Below are positions 15,053 to 31,862 of a stretch of DNA of 64,000 nucleotides, piece after piece. Within the stretch, counting starts at the first letter, position 1. Each line of letters opens with the position of its first letter. The translations under genes and the position numbers were made by a program. Source of the stretch: Owenia fusiformis (Eukaryota; Annelida; Polychaeta; Sabellida; Oweniidae); assembly GCA_903813345.2 (NCBI GenBank), contig CAIIXF020000006.1:26233936-26297935 (forward strand), in the 5' to 3' direction. Under the pieces are notes generated by a model that did no database searches, had not been told where the DNA came from, and saw only the letters and a program-made list of their open reading frames with translations.

Positions 15053-15404
15053 TGACCCACTGTCTGAATGACAGAATTAACCTTTATACTTATAAGCGGA
15101 ACACCTCCAACGTGAAATGGTTTTTAGCAGAGGATGTTCCACTTATACAGATTTACTGTATAGTTCATTATGTGGGTATAAACCAATACATTTTATTTGC
15201 ATCTAAAATATATGACACACATTCATTCTATACCTTTGCACTTAGCTTAGGTACACACCCATTGTATATTACAATAAGACTAACATGCAAAGTCATAGTG
15301 GGACTCTAATTTAGTACAGCAAAAACTGTATATCCAAACATCTCTCTAATCTGAACAGCATTCAATGTGGACTGCATGATTTTGGAAGAATTTAGACCAG
15401 GGGG

Positions 15405-15645
15405 CACTCAAATCCTCCAACCCCTTGGCTACACGCCTGGGTTTGCTACACATAAACATTACTAAATGAATTTTGAATTTTTGAGCGAACCTCCCCTGCC
15501 CAAAAATTCTTTCAAAATTATGCAGTTTTTTACCATTTTGAGCACTTTTCAAGTGATTTGGGCCATTTTTGAGCCAGTTAAAATGACCCGGCTGGATTGT
15601 TTTAAAAAGTATATCCTCCTAAGCAAATCCTGGCTACAGGCCTGT
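15405..15645. repeat. dispersed repeat, copy 1 of 4
   Basis: Contains AATTCTTTCAAAATTATGCA, TTTTGAGCACTTTTCAAGTG and ends GGCTACAGGCCTG. Related copies are at about 22,205-22,335, 40,905-41,090 and 50,418-50,556, sharing the same motif order. Open frames across it are not genes. Confidence 0.7.
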
Positions 15646-16551
15646 GGGTTGACTCAAGTTGTTTGTTCATTCAAGTTTTTTTTGTTAAACCATTTAAATT
15701 ACAGACAGTCATCTGTTATGTTTTGCAAGTCTTTTTTGTTAAATATTTTATTTTTATATATTTAATATGTACAGTTTTATTACTTATTTTTATTGCATCT
15801 ACACAATTAAATATGTTGAAATACATTCAACTTGAACGTAATGATTTCAAGAAAAAAAGTTACAATATTAACATTGTATTTTGTAAACTAACTGTAGGAA
15901 GAAATGAATCATTTATAAATTCTTACATTTGAAAACTGTTTAACAAATCTAGGATGAAGAAAGGAAAGGATATGCCACTACCCATATGTCACTTTTTAAA
16001 CAATTTTGAGGCTGTTTATGTGGATACAAGATCTCTAACAGCACAATGCTTGCACCTTTTTTCCTCTTCCTAGATCATACATTGCAATGTACAATAACAC
16101 ATGTTCTACATAAAGAAAAGCTCACAAATTGCACGATATTGAAACAGAAAATTCAAAAGTTATAATAGTACTATGTATTCCATTACTCACAATGGGCTTC
16201 ATTGATACTGCATTATTATACAACATCTGAATTCTAGCATTGCATAAATTTTCTTTTCCTCCCCTTTAAACATCCTGATTCCAAAGGAAACAGTTTTATT
16301 GCAATATAATTGTGTATTTTGACTTAACATTGGGCTCAATGCCTTCAGGATACATGATACGTAGATGACAGAATGTATATCAATTACACACAATTTTGAC
16401 AAGATGTATAATTTCAGTTTTACTGAAATACATGTCTTCTCTAAGTATACAATCATGTCCTGGATATAACAATAGCATAAATAACAAGAAGTCTTTAACT
16501 TCTTAAATAGCAAGAAATCTCATAATTTAAGCTGGAATGTCATTTTTACAT

Positions 16552-16660
16552 TTAAAGTCTGCTATCGAAGCCTATTTGTTTGCTGCAACTTGGGCATGTA
16601 TGAACCGCATCTTTCAAGTCATTGATGCACAGCGGGATGAAACACAAGCAGCAGACCCAT
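16552..16660 (-). CDS. LITAF-like alternative last exon (copy B)
   Basis: A minus-strand exon beginning after a CTGCCTATAG acceptor and ending at TAA (16,552-16,554). It encodes WVCCLCFIPLC, then LKDAVHTCPSC and a short basic tail ending RL. This is the second half of a LITAF domain: hydrophobic segment plus the HxCPxC zinc knuckle. The exon is 109 bp with one spare 5' base, so it joins only to an upstream exon ending in phase 2. That is exactly how the 21,985-21,802 exon ends. No first-half exon was seen between here and 18,361. It is either a fourth alternative 3' exon of the upstream locus or the relic of a lost tandem gene; the intact frame favours use. Confidence 0.8.
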
Positions 16661-17061
16661 CTATAGGCAGAAAAATGTATAATTTCAAAATTCAACAAAA
16701 TGCTATTGAGTGAGTTTTGTATAGAGAGGTATAGAAAGATATTCCAAGCAGGAAAATGACTCAAATGGTCCTATTGAGAAATGTGAATTATTGAAAATGG
16801 AGTGTAAAAGAGAGGTTAATGAAGCATCAAATTTAGGCAGGGAAAAGTGAAAACTCCAAAGCAGCATGCATAATATAAGTAAATCTTTCCCCCAAAACTA
16901 TTAAATGGGTAATTAAAAATACTTAATTTTGCTCAAGGGTGCTGTTATTTGAGAGGTTGGCCCTTTCACTGTACATTTTGGAAGGGTATAGGACATATTT
17001 CTGTTTATATTGTCCAGTAGTCACTATAGATAGATGCATGCCAGCTGAGTGCAATCCCCAT

Positions 17062-17095
17062 TTAAGGTAGGCTTATCAAAATGGACCTACCTTAA
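17062..17095. repeat. TTAA-bounded hairpin
   Basis: TTAAGGTAGG faces CCTACCTTAA around a 14-nt loop. The same termini recur at 17,544-17,624, and a TTAAGGTAAGCCA version is at 19,606-19,686, suggesting a small MITE family with TTAA ends. Confidence 0.65.
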
Positions 17096-17466
17096 ACGAC
17101 ATCAAAATTGTGCATTTGAGGGAATGGGGTCTTAAGAGAATGGCATTTCTAATTTATGTCTAATTATAACCATAAAGACCCCATTCCCTAATCAAGCATA
17201 CAGATTTAAGCATTCCTCTTAGAACAAGATGGACATAACCCAGCCTTAGACACAACCTCAAGAATATTATTAATTATAAGGATGCAATGTCCTTATGAAG
17301 CTGCGTTTTCATAGGGTTTAGAATTAGCAATACCCATACTGTATGCATCAAACAATTGTATATTTCTTTATTACATAAAAGAGGCACTTATTCATGTGTA
17401 CTCAACTTTCTCTTATTTGATTAGTGTTTAATGTACTAATTTAAGGCACTTCTCATTCTATTGCAT

Positions 17467-17531
17467 AGGTGTCCATAAAGTCTACACAAACTTTGTATTG
17501 TAATTTTCAAGAGACTTTATGGTCACCCTGT
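17467..17531. mobile_element. tiny inverted-repeat element
   Basis: GGTGTCCATAAAGTCT at the left is mirrored by AGACTTTATGGTCACC at the right, about 60 bp end to end and followed by CTGTA. It resembles the ends of larger TA-type elements and has no coding content. Confidence 0.6.
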
Positions 17532-17543
17532 ATATCTACTTGT

Positions 17544-17624
17544 TTAAGGTAGGTGGAGTATCATATGGTGACTAGCAAACTGGCATTGAAAAAGGTAAAA
17601 ATCATCCAACAAATCCTACCTTAA
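17544..17624. repeat. TTAA-bounded inverted-repeat element
   Basis: Ends are TTAAGGTAGG and CCTACCTTAA, 81 bp overall. It belongs with 17,062-17,095 and 19,606-19,686. Confidence 0.6.
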
Positions 17625-17718
17625 CTTTACCTGTACAACTGTCTATCTAATTGGAAAAGTGTTCAATTCAGACCTGTTTTACTGTACACCTTATATTGCT
17701 ATTACAACTACACAAATA

Positions 17719-17795
17719 CAAGGGGCGATCCATATATTCTGATAGAAATGCTCTCATTTTGTTATCTTATAACATATTATATGGATCGCCCCTTG
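17719..17795. mobile_element. 77-bp TA-flanked MITE
   Basis: CAAGGGGCGATCCATATA and its perfect inverted copy TATATGGATCGCCCCTTG bound a short AT-rich centre. TA lies on each side (17,717-17,718; 17,796-17,797), as for Tc1/mariner-derived MITEs. Confidence 0.85.
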
Positions 17796-18360
17796 TATAA
17801 TACCCCTCTTAATACTGTAGTTATTGTCATAGGCCTGTAGGGACTGTTGTCATGGATGCTTATTAATCCAATATAATGAAATTAACATTAAACATTGTGA
17901 AATTAATTTGTTAATGGTGATGAAGCTAAAGCAATCTTTGAAGCAAAGCTACTTTGACAAAGGGGGAAAGAAGCATATGGCAACATTGTGAAGCTTCAAA
18001 AAGCTTTAAAAAATGTAAAACGTCCCTCCTTAAAACCAGAGCAAAAAATAAATAGAAAAATGAATGTGATTCTTTTGCAATGCTAAAAAGGATCAGACAT
18101 AATTTTTTATTAATATCAAAGCTGAAATTCAAATATTTCATAAACTAGATATCAAAAGGAATTGAAAGATTGTGAAAAATCCACTCTCACATTCAGAAAA
18201 TGTGGGTTAACCGGTATTGCATTTCATTTCTCATTTTCAAGTATATTTCATGAGACAAATTCAGTGTTTTCAAAAGTCTCTGAATACATGATCTCTGAAT
18301 AAATCCAGATATTTAATATCCAAATGTGATATCTGGTGTCCTTATGCAGATATTCAAAGT

Positions 18361-18472
18361 TTATTGCAAGCGTTCAAATGTGCCTATCCTTTTATTACAG
18401 CCTGGGCAGTCATGCACAGCATCTTTGAGGCTTGTCACACAAAGAGGTACCAAGCAGCAGAAGCAGCACCAG
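18361..18472 (-). CDS. LITAF-like alternative last exon (copy C)
   Basis: Minus-strand exon after a pyrimidine-rich TTGTTTAAG acceptor, ending TAA at 18,363-18,361. It encodes WCCFCCLVPLC, LKDAVHDCPGC and a tail ending GTFERLQ: the second half of a LITAF domain with the CPGC knuckle. Its 112 bp begin with one spare base, so it needs a phase 2 donor as at 21,802. AATAAA overlaps the stop codon itself, which is close for polyadenylation. The 430 bp between this exon and copy D hold a 42-bp minisatellite and no first-half exon. Confidence 0.8.
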
Positions 18473-18609
18473 CTTAAACAATAGTAAAAGAGCAAAAGTA
18501 AATAAAAAGGGGTATGAAAATAAGGTACAGTAAAACGTGCTGAATTGAACACTGCCATACTTTATACCATATCACTTGTAAACAAAATCTAGCAAAAACC
18601 AAGTAATAT

Positions 18610-18900
18610 TCAGAAATGATACTCCAATGTGGTGTACAAATCAAGTAAGATTCAAAAGTGGTCCTCCAATGTGATGTACAAATCAAGTAAGATTCAAAAG
18701 TGGTGCTCCAATGTGATGTACAAATCAAGTATGATTCAAGAGTGGTTCTCAAATGTTTCTCACAAATCAAGTAAGATTCAAAAGTGGTGCTCCAATGTGG
18801 TTCACAAATCAAGTAAGATTCAAAAGTGGTGTTCCAATGTGGTTCACAAATCAAGGAAGATTCAAGAGTGGTGTTCCAAGGTGGTGCACGATTTAAGCAA
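18610..18900. repeat. 42-bp minisatellite between two LITAF last exons
   Basis: About 6.5 copies of a unit containing CAAATCAAGTAAGATTCAAA and GTGGTGCTCCAATGTG. Because 42 is divisible by three, long open frames appear on both strands; they are artefacts. In the minus sense the array would lie in the 3' UTR of copy D and in the intron upstream of copy C. Confidence 0.9.
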
Positions 18901-18902
18901 AT

Positions 18903-19014
18903 TCAAAAATGGCGCTCCCAAACACCGACTGTTTTCTTGCAATCGGGGCAGGTGTGGCGTGCATCTTGCAAGCCACTAGCACAGAATGGTATAAGACAGC
19001 AAAAACAGCAAAAT
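18903..19014 (-). CDS. LITAF-like alternative last exon (copy D)
   Basis: Minus-strand exon after a CCTTTTATCTAG acceptor, ending TGA at 18,905-18,903. It encodes FCCFCCLIPFC, LQDARHTCPDC and a tail ending VWERHF. This is a LITAF second half with intact HxCPxC knuckle. Its 112 bp and one-base 5' overhang match copy C exactly and require the same phase 2 donor. Its stop sits at the edge of the 42-bp minisatellite. The 2.1 kb between it and the 21,157-21,265 exon contains no first-half LITAF exon that I can find. Confidence 0.8.
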
Positions 19015-19605
19015 CTAGATAAAAGGTGTAAAAATAATATGTAGGCTAAGGAATACAGAAGATGTACAGTACATATGTACATACTACATGTAACTAGGTA
19101 TAAACATCATGAAATGTGACCACTCAAATTATATGGGTTTCTATTACTTTCCAACATAGAAAATACGAGTAACAATCAAATGTTGCTTATAAAAAGCTGA
19201 TTACATCACATTTTACGGATCAAAATAAAATTTCATTTTAAATCAGATTTTCCTGCTTGGAATTCTTTGAATTAATACCTAGTAAATAAATATATAAAAG
19301 TAATATGACAATAAAATAACCCTTTAAACATGCAATCATTTGATAATACATGCATTTTACATGCATTTTATATTTTAAAGCAAAAACTCCGAAAGCAACA
19401 TGCAAGAGAGAGAGTATAGGAGGAAAAGTGAGTAAAACATAGTCAGTCAGAAAAGCAGTGCTACACTAACTCAAAACATATTATCAAAAATACAAGAAAA
19501 TGAAGAAAATAATATTAGTAAGCATATTAATATAACACACCAAATAAAGTTAATACAAACATGAAAAGTAAAAAAAGATGGTATAATCTGCAACATTTGG
19601 ATATC

Positions 19606-19686
19606 TTAAGGTAAGCCAGTTGTAAAGAGCAAATTGGCTATTTGGCATGTATGCATACAGATGATGTGCCCATTGGCTTACCTTAA
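19606..19686. repeat. TTAA-bounded inverted-repeat element
   Basis: TTAAGGTAAGCCA at the left and TGGCTTACCTTAA at the right enclose about 55 bp. It is a relative of 17,062-17,095 and 17,544-17,624. Confidence 0.6.
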
Positions 19687-19734
19687 TACAGATTTGTTGC
19701 ATGATTCAACCACCATCAATATATTATATATACA

Positions 19735-20250
19735 TAGGTGTAGCCAGTGGGGTACGATAAGCAATAAAAATAGAACCATTTGATATAGATTCGATAGAAG
19801 AGCTTAAAAATGCTTTTTATTTGAAGCTTCTTGCCTAATTTTGAAGGAAGTTACATCAATTTTTGTAAAATTCAAAACAAATCTTTTTTTGGCTTGCTTA
19901 TTTGCACCCCCCTTGAATGAAAACTGAAAAATAATTGGCAATCGCACCCCCTGACTGAAAGCCAGCTACACCCATGATATATGCAATGCAATACTGCATA
20001 TTGCAATTATTTACACTAAATGCTCATGGAATTTTTTGCATTGTACAGTATAAGCCATGTATTTGCACCTTGGAGCTGCAATAAATGAGGCTGAGATCTG
20101 CCATCTCAAACAGAAAACTAGTCTAGCTACAAGCCCCTGTGACCCCCCCCCCCCTGTGACCCCCTTTCTCTACTTGACTACACACCCTTCTCACATAGGT
20201 GTTTATGTAGTTAGAGGGGGGGCACAAGGGCTTGTAGCATGTAGCTAAAC
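19735..20250. repeat. two small inverted-repeat elements
   Basis: At about 19,735-19,978, GGTGTAGCCAG faces CAGCTACACC across ~240 bp. At about 20,122-20,245, GCTACAAGCCCCTGTG faces CACAAGGGCTTGTAGC around C-rich and G-rich tracts. Both are non-coding; open frames across them are incidental. Confidence 0.55.
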
Positions 20251-21149
20251 AAACAGAAAATAAAAATAACATGTTAGTGCCAGTATAAGAGACCAAGTTA
20301 CCCAGTTACAAGTTACAATCAAAACTATTAAGTTGGTAAAGTTAGATATGTTATCATCAACTCAAGAACAGGGTTAAACTTTGCTCTATTGGTTTAGGAG
20401 AAAAGTTGTGTTATGTTAGTACATGATATAATTATTCGTAAGCTTGAGCTCTCAACTAATGTTACCAGCTTAATAGGTGTGAATGATGCAAAGTGAAAGA
20501 ATGCAAACAACAAGGCAGTCATGAAAAATGTTTTCACATCCTAAAATACCTCAGCTCTCCTGAAAAAGTCTCCAAGACTTGTTTGTCCTGATGGGTCTTA
20601 AAGATTAATATTTAAAGATATATACATTTCAGTTCTTATAAATTGTTACTTTTCTTTTAAAGAGTGACTGTACATCATGACTACATTGTTATGAAACTAG
20701 ATTATAAGAAAGTCAAACATAAAAGGCCATGAAAAAAGTAATTTCATATTCAATCTTATCTAGTTCTGGTTTTCTTGAATTAACTTGTATGATTTCTAAG
20801 AATGTCACTACGAGGGGTCAGTACATATGTTCTTATCTGATATGACTGTCATTGATTTTCAAAACCACCCTAGCCCTGTTTCCTTATGATTCTAAATGTT
20901 TTTAACATGATTATCATGACATTTCATGTTGACATACACATTACATGATGTTCATAAGGGGCACCACAATACAGCTAATATCAGCCTTAAAATCATTTGC
21001 CGCAAAAATCAATGACTCACTTGTGGTTCCCTTAATGCACATGAAAAACAAGTCCAAAATCCATGGTTAGCCCTAAAAGTGTTAGTTAGAAGAAACAATA
21101 TACATTAACCTGGAACTTACTCTTCGAGGAGTGTTCAAAAAGTGACGAT

Positions 21150-26552
<5,403 letters not shown>

Positions 26553-27043
26553 GATTTATTGTTCTCTTTATATTGTTCCTAATTGGCCTAGCTGAAATCA
26601 AATATGTATACAGGTTAACATTAGGAAAATAACATACTCTGGTATGTTTCCGCCACAGAAACTTGTATCACTATGATATGCCTAGATGCAGAGTCTCAGA
26701 GTCTCTATAGCCTATATTAGACTATGTGTCTCTATTGAGTCCATATAAGCCAGCATATCAAAACTATACCATATAAGGTGCCACGAGTTCCTGTGGTTTC
26801 CACAAATTTTGATGCAAATATGTATGGTTCTCTAAATTAGAAACTACAACGAAATGTATGGCTGATATTACTAATTGATTATTCCACTTGAGTCTATAGT
26901 AATAAAGTAAAGTATCGCAGTACATATTGACTTGTGTATTCTAATACAACATCTGGATAAGCTAGTCAATACATAATATTAGTGTTCTGTGATCTCTTCG
27001 AAAAGTTATGTTAATTGCTATGACTGAAAATTTTATCTAGTAC

Positions 27044-27271
27044 CAGGGCTCTCACCAGGAAATATTTAGGGTGTGGTGCTAACATCTTCACAATAACCGT
27101 TAAATTGTGATAAATCATATTTATGTTATGTTTTATCCTTTTTACATGCTATTACTGTATATTCAGTCAAGTTTAGACTGTGGAAACAGTCATGATTTGC
27201 CATTAGGGTGTGGAGGGAGCTAAATAGAGTGTGGTGCTGCGCCACAGTCTAATGGCCTGGCGAGAGCCCTG
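27044..27271. mobile_element. hAT-like MITE, CAGGGCTCTC termini, AGTAC target duplication
   Basis: Opens CAGGGCTCTCACCAGG and closes CCTGGCGAGAGCCCTG, with AGTAC at 27,039-27,043 and again at 27,272-27,276. Internal AGGGTGTGGTGCTAAC and GAGTGTGGTGCTGCGCCACA phrases match the longer element at 3,741-4,554. The perfect 5-bp duplication confirms a transposition event. Confidence 0.88.
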
Positions 27272-28275
27272 AGTACTAACTAAAAAATTGTTTCAATGGC
27301 TGAAACAAAATACAAGTCGCAAAAATGGTGGCTATGACAAAATCACATAATTTCTCAGTAGTAATCACAAAAACTGCCCAAAATATTTAAATTTGCTCTT
27401 ACAATTTGTAATAATGCACAGAAGACATTGAGGCCTGTTCATTAAAAGAACAGTAAAACCTGTGTATATTGAACATTTATTTGCTGAGAAATAATGTTCA
27501 ATGTTGGTAAGTGTTCACTTGTCAATAGAGTATGTGCAAAGGAAGGGTGTCTACTAGAGAGAGATGTTCACTTAGACAGGTTGTAGATTCATAACTAAAT
27601 CAGGTAAATAAATAATGACACCAGTGAAACTTGTAAAGTTGAACACCTCTAGAAGTGGTACACTTTTCAGAGTCCAAAGACCAACTGACTTACTGTTAAA
27701 TAAACCTCTATAAATGAAACAACTCCCAAGTTGAACAATTTTAGAGGTACCAAAGGTGTTTTATTGTAATTCCTTAGTATTACATATTAACCTTCAAAAA
27801 TATACAATGATGTGAGCCATCATTTACAAATTATGTTGTTTCCGGGATGAATGTGTAGATGTAAATCCCAGTTTTGGTATACAGGTACCTGTAGATGCAG
27901 TAAGCCAGACAATAAAGTAGATTATCAAAGGTAAATTATTATTATTCATTCATGAAACCTGTCTAATCTGAACACCAGGCTAAAAAGTTTTTGGATTGGC
28001 AGGTGTTCATACATGTATTTAAGGTTGAACATAAAGTCTATGTCAGATTAGAAAATGGGATTGTTAAAAGTGTTTATATGAAAACTTGTTCAAATCAGAG
28101 AGATGATACATGCCAAAAACTAGATAAATATATTAGCCACGTGCGACCATAAAAAGGAATCGTTAATATACATGTACAGTACTTTAAAATTGATAAGCCA
28201 CAAAAGTTGATATATTAATTTGAGTTCACTGATGTTATAGGAGCAGGTGATAGTGAATCATTACAACATATTGTG

Positions 28276-28382
28276 CAAAATGTCACACTGTCATTTGTTA
28301 CCGACAATGACTACCGAATACAAAATGACACAAAAAAGTTGGAGACTTATAGCAAAATGTCATCACTTCTGCTGATGACATA
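28276..28382. repeat. dispersed inverted-repeat element, copy 2 of 4
   Basis: AAAATGTCACACTGTCATTTGTTACC at the left and CTGATGACAT at the right match the 21,698-21,780 element family. It has no coding content. Confidence 0.65.
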
Positions 28383-29129
28383 AAAATGATATAAATATAA
28401 AGTGTATTTTACCTCAAAAACTAAATTGTATTTTATCACATTGCATTTTACAATGACAGACTTCATAAAAACATGCACTTTGTATATATTGTTTGTAGTA
28501 GTTATAGTCTAGTAAACTGTAGTTGTAATATAGGAATATTTGTAGGATTATATTACTCCTCTATATAATTGCTATGACACCAGAGATTCAATTAAAAATA
28601 CATGTGAAATAACAAAATATATAATATGTCAGACAAACCTTGATTTGGTTTTGCTTTAATCCTAATCTAAACAAGATGAAGATTTCCACTATTAAGTATA
28701 AAACGAGTTGTATATGAATGAACTAACATATGTTCTATATCATAGTTGCTTATAAGTTATATTATATTTCCTCTGAAAATATGTTATCTCCTTAAATCAA
28801 TATTTAGCGAATCACTTCTACAGATATGATTCAGAGGGACCGAATAAAAGTATAAATCGTTTGAATAATTAATAATTTCTCTCTAGCTTATTACATTCTT
28901 TTATTTCTTTAAATAGTGTTGTACATGTATGAGGTAGGCCTAAATGTCTGATAAAACCATTATGATGTCTGTTAAATATGTCATTTTAGGTTTAATTTCA
29001 GTTAAAAGTTTTAATTTGATCCCTTATCATTTGGACTTAGGTGTTCAGTGAACTTTGATATCAGAGTATTAGCAATGTCGTCAATGGTTAATAATCATAT
29101 GATCAGGAATTTCTTTTCCATTTTATAAA

Positions 29130-30290
29130 CACTTTACCATGTTGAAAATATGCATTGACCTTCTAGAAATTCAAAACATTTACCATGTTGAAAATATGCA
29201 TTGACCTTCTAAGATCCATATAGAAATTCAAAACATTTACCAAGTTGAAAATATGCATTGACCTTCTAGAAATTCAAAACATTTACCATGTTGAAAATAT
29301 GCATTGACCTTCTAAGATCCATATAGAAATTCAAAACATTTACCATGTTGAAAATATGCATTGACCTTCTAAGATCCATATAGATATCCAAAACATTTAC
29401 CTTGTTGAAAATATGCATTGACATTCTAAGATCCATATAGAAATTCAAAACATTTACCATGTTGGAAATATGCATTGACCTTCTAAGATCCATATAGAAA
29501 TTCAAAACATTTACCAAGTTGAAAATATGCATTGACCTTGATCCATATAGAAATTCAAAACATTTACCTTGTTGAAAATATGCATTGACATTCTAAGATC
29601 CATATAGAAATTCAAAACATTTACCTTGTTGAAAATATGCATTGACATTCTAAGATCCATATAGAAATTCAAAACATTTACCATGTTGGAAATATGCATT
29701 GACCTTCTAAGATCCATATAGAAATTCAAAACATTTACCATGTTGAAAATTTGCATTGACCTTCTAAGATTTATATAGAAATTCAAAACATTTACGATGT
29801 TGAAAATATACATTGACCTTCTAAGATCCATATAGAAATTCAAAACATTTATCATGTTGAAAATATGCATTGACCTTCTAACATGTCTAAGATCCATATA
29901 GAAATTCAGAACATTTATCATGTTGAAAATATGCATTGACCTTCTAAGATCCATATAGAAATTCAAAACATTTATCATGTTGAAATTTGCATTGACCTTC
30001 TAAGATTTATATAGAAATTCAAAACATTTATCATGTTGAAAATATGCATTGACCTTCTAAGATCCATATAGAAATTCAAAACATTTATCATGTTGAAAAT
30101 ATGCATTGACCTTCTAAGATCCATATAGAAATTCAAAACATTTATCATGTTGAAAATATGCATTGACCTTCTAAGATTCATATAGAAATTCAAAACATTT
30201 ATCATGTTGAAAATATGCATTGACCTTCTAAGATCCATATAGAAATTCAAAACATTTATCATGTTGAAAATATGCATTGACCTTCTAAGA
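29130..30290. repeat. 57-bp minisatellite, left part
   Basis: About twenty copies of a unit containing AATATGCATTGACCTTCTAA and GATCCATATAGAAATTCAAA. Variants lack the GATCCATATAGAA block or carry CTTGTT/CAAGTT/CATGTT changes. Units are a multiple of three, so long minus-strand frames with a 19-residue period appear; these are not genes. The array resumes at 31,586 after a transposon. Confidence 0.92.
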
Positions 30291-31585
30291 CAGACTTGCC
30301 AACCTAAAATGAAAAATTTTCGGGAGATTTAAAAAAAATTGCGGTACTTTTACGGGAGTTTTTTTCAAAATCCGGTAGTTTTTGTTGGAGTTTCTTGGAA
30401 AAAGCGGGAGCTTTTACGGGAGATTTTTGAAAAAACGGTAGTTTTTACGGGAGATTTAAAAAAAGGGAGTTTTTGCGATAAATTTTGAAAAAACTGGAGT
30501 TTTTACGGGAGATTTTGAAAAAACAGGAGTTTTTACGGGAGATTTTTTAAAAACGGGAGCTTTTACGGTAGGTTCTGAAAAAACGGGAGTTATTACGGTA
30601 GGTTTTGAAAAATCGGGAGTTTTTACGGTAGATTTAAAAAAAAACTGGAGTTTTTACGGTAGATTTCTGAAAAAACAGGAGTTTTTACGATAGATTTTGA
30701 AAAAACTGGAGTTTTTACGGTAGATTTCAGAAAAAACGGGAGTTCCAACGGTAGGTTTCTGAAAAAAACGGGTGTTTTTACGGTAAATTTTGACAAAAAA
30801 CGTGATTTTTTATGGTAGATTTATAAAAAAAATAAAAATTTGGTTGAAATTATTATGACGCATGTGCAGTTAATAAATTAATTAGAACTTATGATCTAAG
30901 ATAGATGTCACTTACTTTCATTATTTCATAGCAGTCCCTACCCATAATGCCCCTTATATTGCGGGGAATATTTTGTTTAGCGCCATATAAAAACAAAATG
31001 TATTCTCCCGACAGGAATATGGCAGAATATGAATTGGCCCCCGTTTGTGGACATTTGGTGTGCAAACTTATACCGAACTGATCGCAGAAGAGCAATTTGA
31101 ATCATGGGAATGAAGTACTTTTAAGTTATTTATGAAAGTATCGATAGTGAACCATGGGAGCCAATCCTTCTTGGAGTAAAAGAAAGAAGCGTGCCTGCAA
31201 TAATCAAGGTCACAAATTTGTCAAATTCCTTTTAAATATGGTAGATTTCGACAGCAACAAACGGAGATTTGATGGGAGTTATACCAAGAATACGGGAGAT
31301 TTTACGGGAGTTATACCAGAAAACATGAGATTTTACGGGAGTTACACCAAAAATACAGGAGATTTTATGTGAGTTATACCAGAATAGGGAGATTTTACGG
31401 GAGATTTCAGCAAAAATACCCGCTATATTTTTTAAAAAAATTACGGGAGATTTTAGTAGAAATACGGTACGGGAGTTTACGGGAGTTTTTAGGGGAGAAA
31501 ATGGTACGGGAGTTTGGTATTTTTTACGGAAAAACAAAAAATTTACGGGAGATTCCTGTAAAAAAACGGGAGATTGGCAAGTCTG
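30291..31585. mobile_element. transposon inserted in the 57-bp minisatellite, itself full of tandem repeats
   Basis: Ends are CAGACTTGCCAA and TTGGCAAGTCTG. TAAGA, part of the minisatellite unit, lies directly on both sides (30,286-30,290; 31,586-31,590), giving a 5-bp target duplication. From 30,310 to 30,830 the element is built of ~30-35-bp units of the type GGGAGTTTTTACGGGAGATT. A second block with related units (GGGAGTTATACCA) runs from 31,260 to 31,540. The centre has unique sequence but no transposase frame. ATGGGAGCCAATCCTTCTTGG at 31,154 resembles the end of the MITE at 39,457. Confidence 0.85.
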
Positions 31586-31862
31586 TAAGATCCATATAGA
31601 AATTCAAAACATTTATCATGTTGAAAATATGCATTGACCTTCTAAGATCCATATAGAAATTCAAAACATTTATCATGTTGAAAATATATTCAGTTGCTTG
31701 AAAAAGATTTACAGAATAAATCGAAATATTGCAAAACAAAATCAATTTGTTATTGAAAATATGCATTGACCTTCTAAGATCCATATAGAAATTCAAAATA
31801 TTTACCATGTTGGAAATATGCATTGACCTTCTAAGATCCATATAGAAATTCAAAACATTTCT
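31586..31862. repeat. 57-bp minisatellite, right part
   Basis: Resumes the 29,130-30,290 array in the same phase right after the transposon. It is broken once by about 70 bp of unrelated sequence near 31,690-31,755. Confidence 0.88.

Larger units (their letters stand above)
26553..29129. other. intergenic/upstream region of LITAF-like gene E
   Basis: No gene is recognised. Several copies of a phrase like CAGTAAAACCTGT followed by TTGAACACC-type sequence occur near 27,450, 27,625 and 27,955. A hAT-like element is at 27,044-27,271 and a dispersed inverted repeat at 28,276-28,382. Confidence 0.5.

Noticed and set aside
18474-18979. Repetitive frames on both strands
   Set aside because: Explained by the 42-bp minisatellite and by the opposite strand of LITAF last exon D.
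29266-30277. Long minus-strand frames with a 19-residue repeat
   Set aside because: They arise because the 57-bp minisatellite unit is divisible by three and lacks stops in one frame. No splice or start context.
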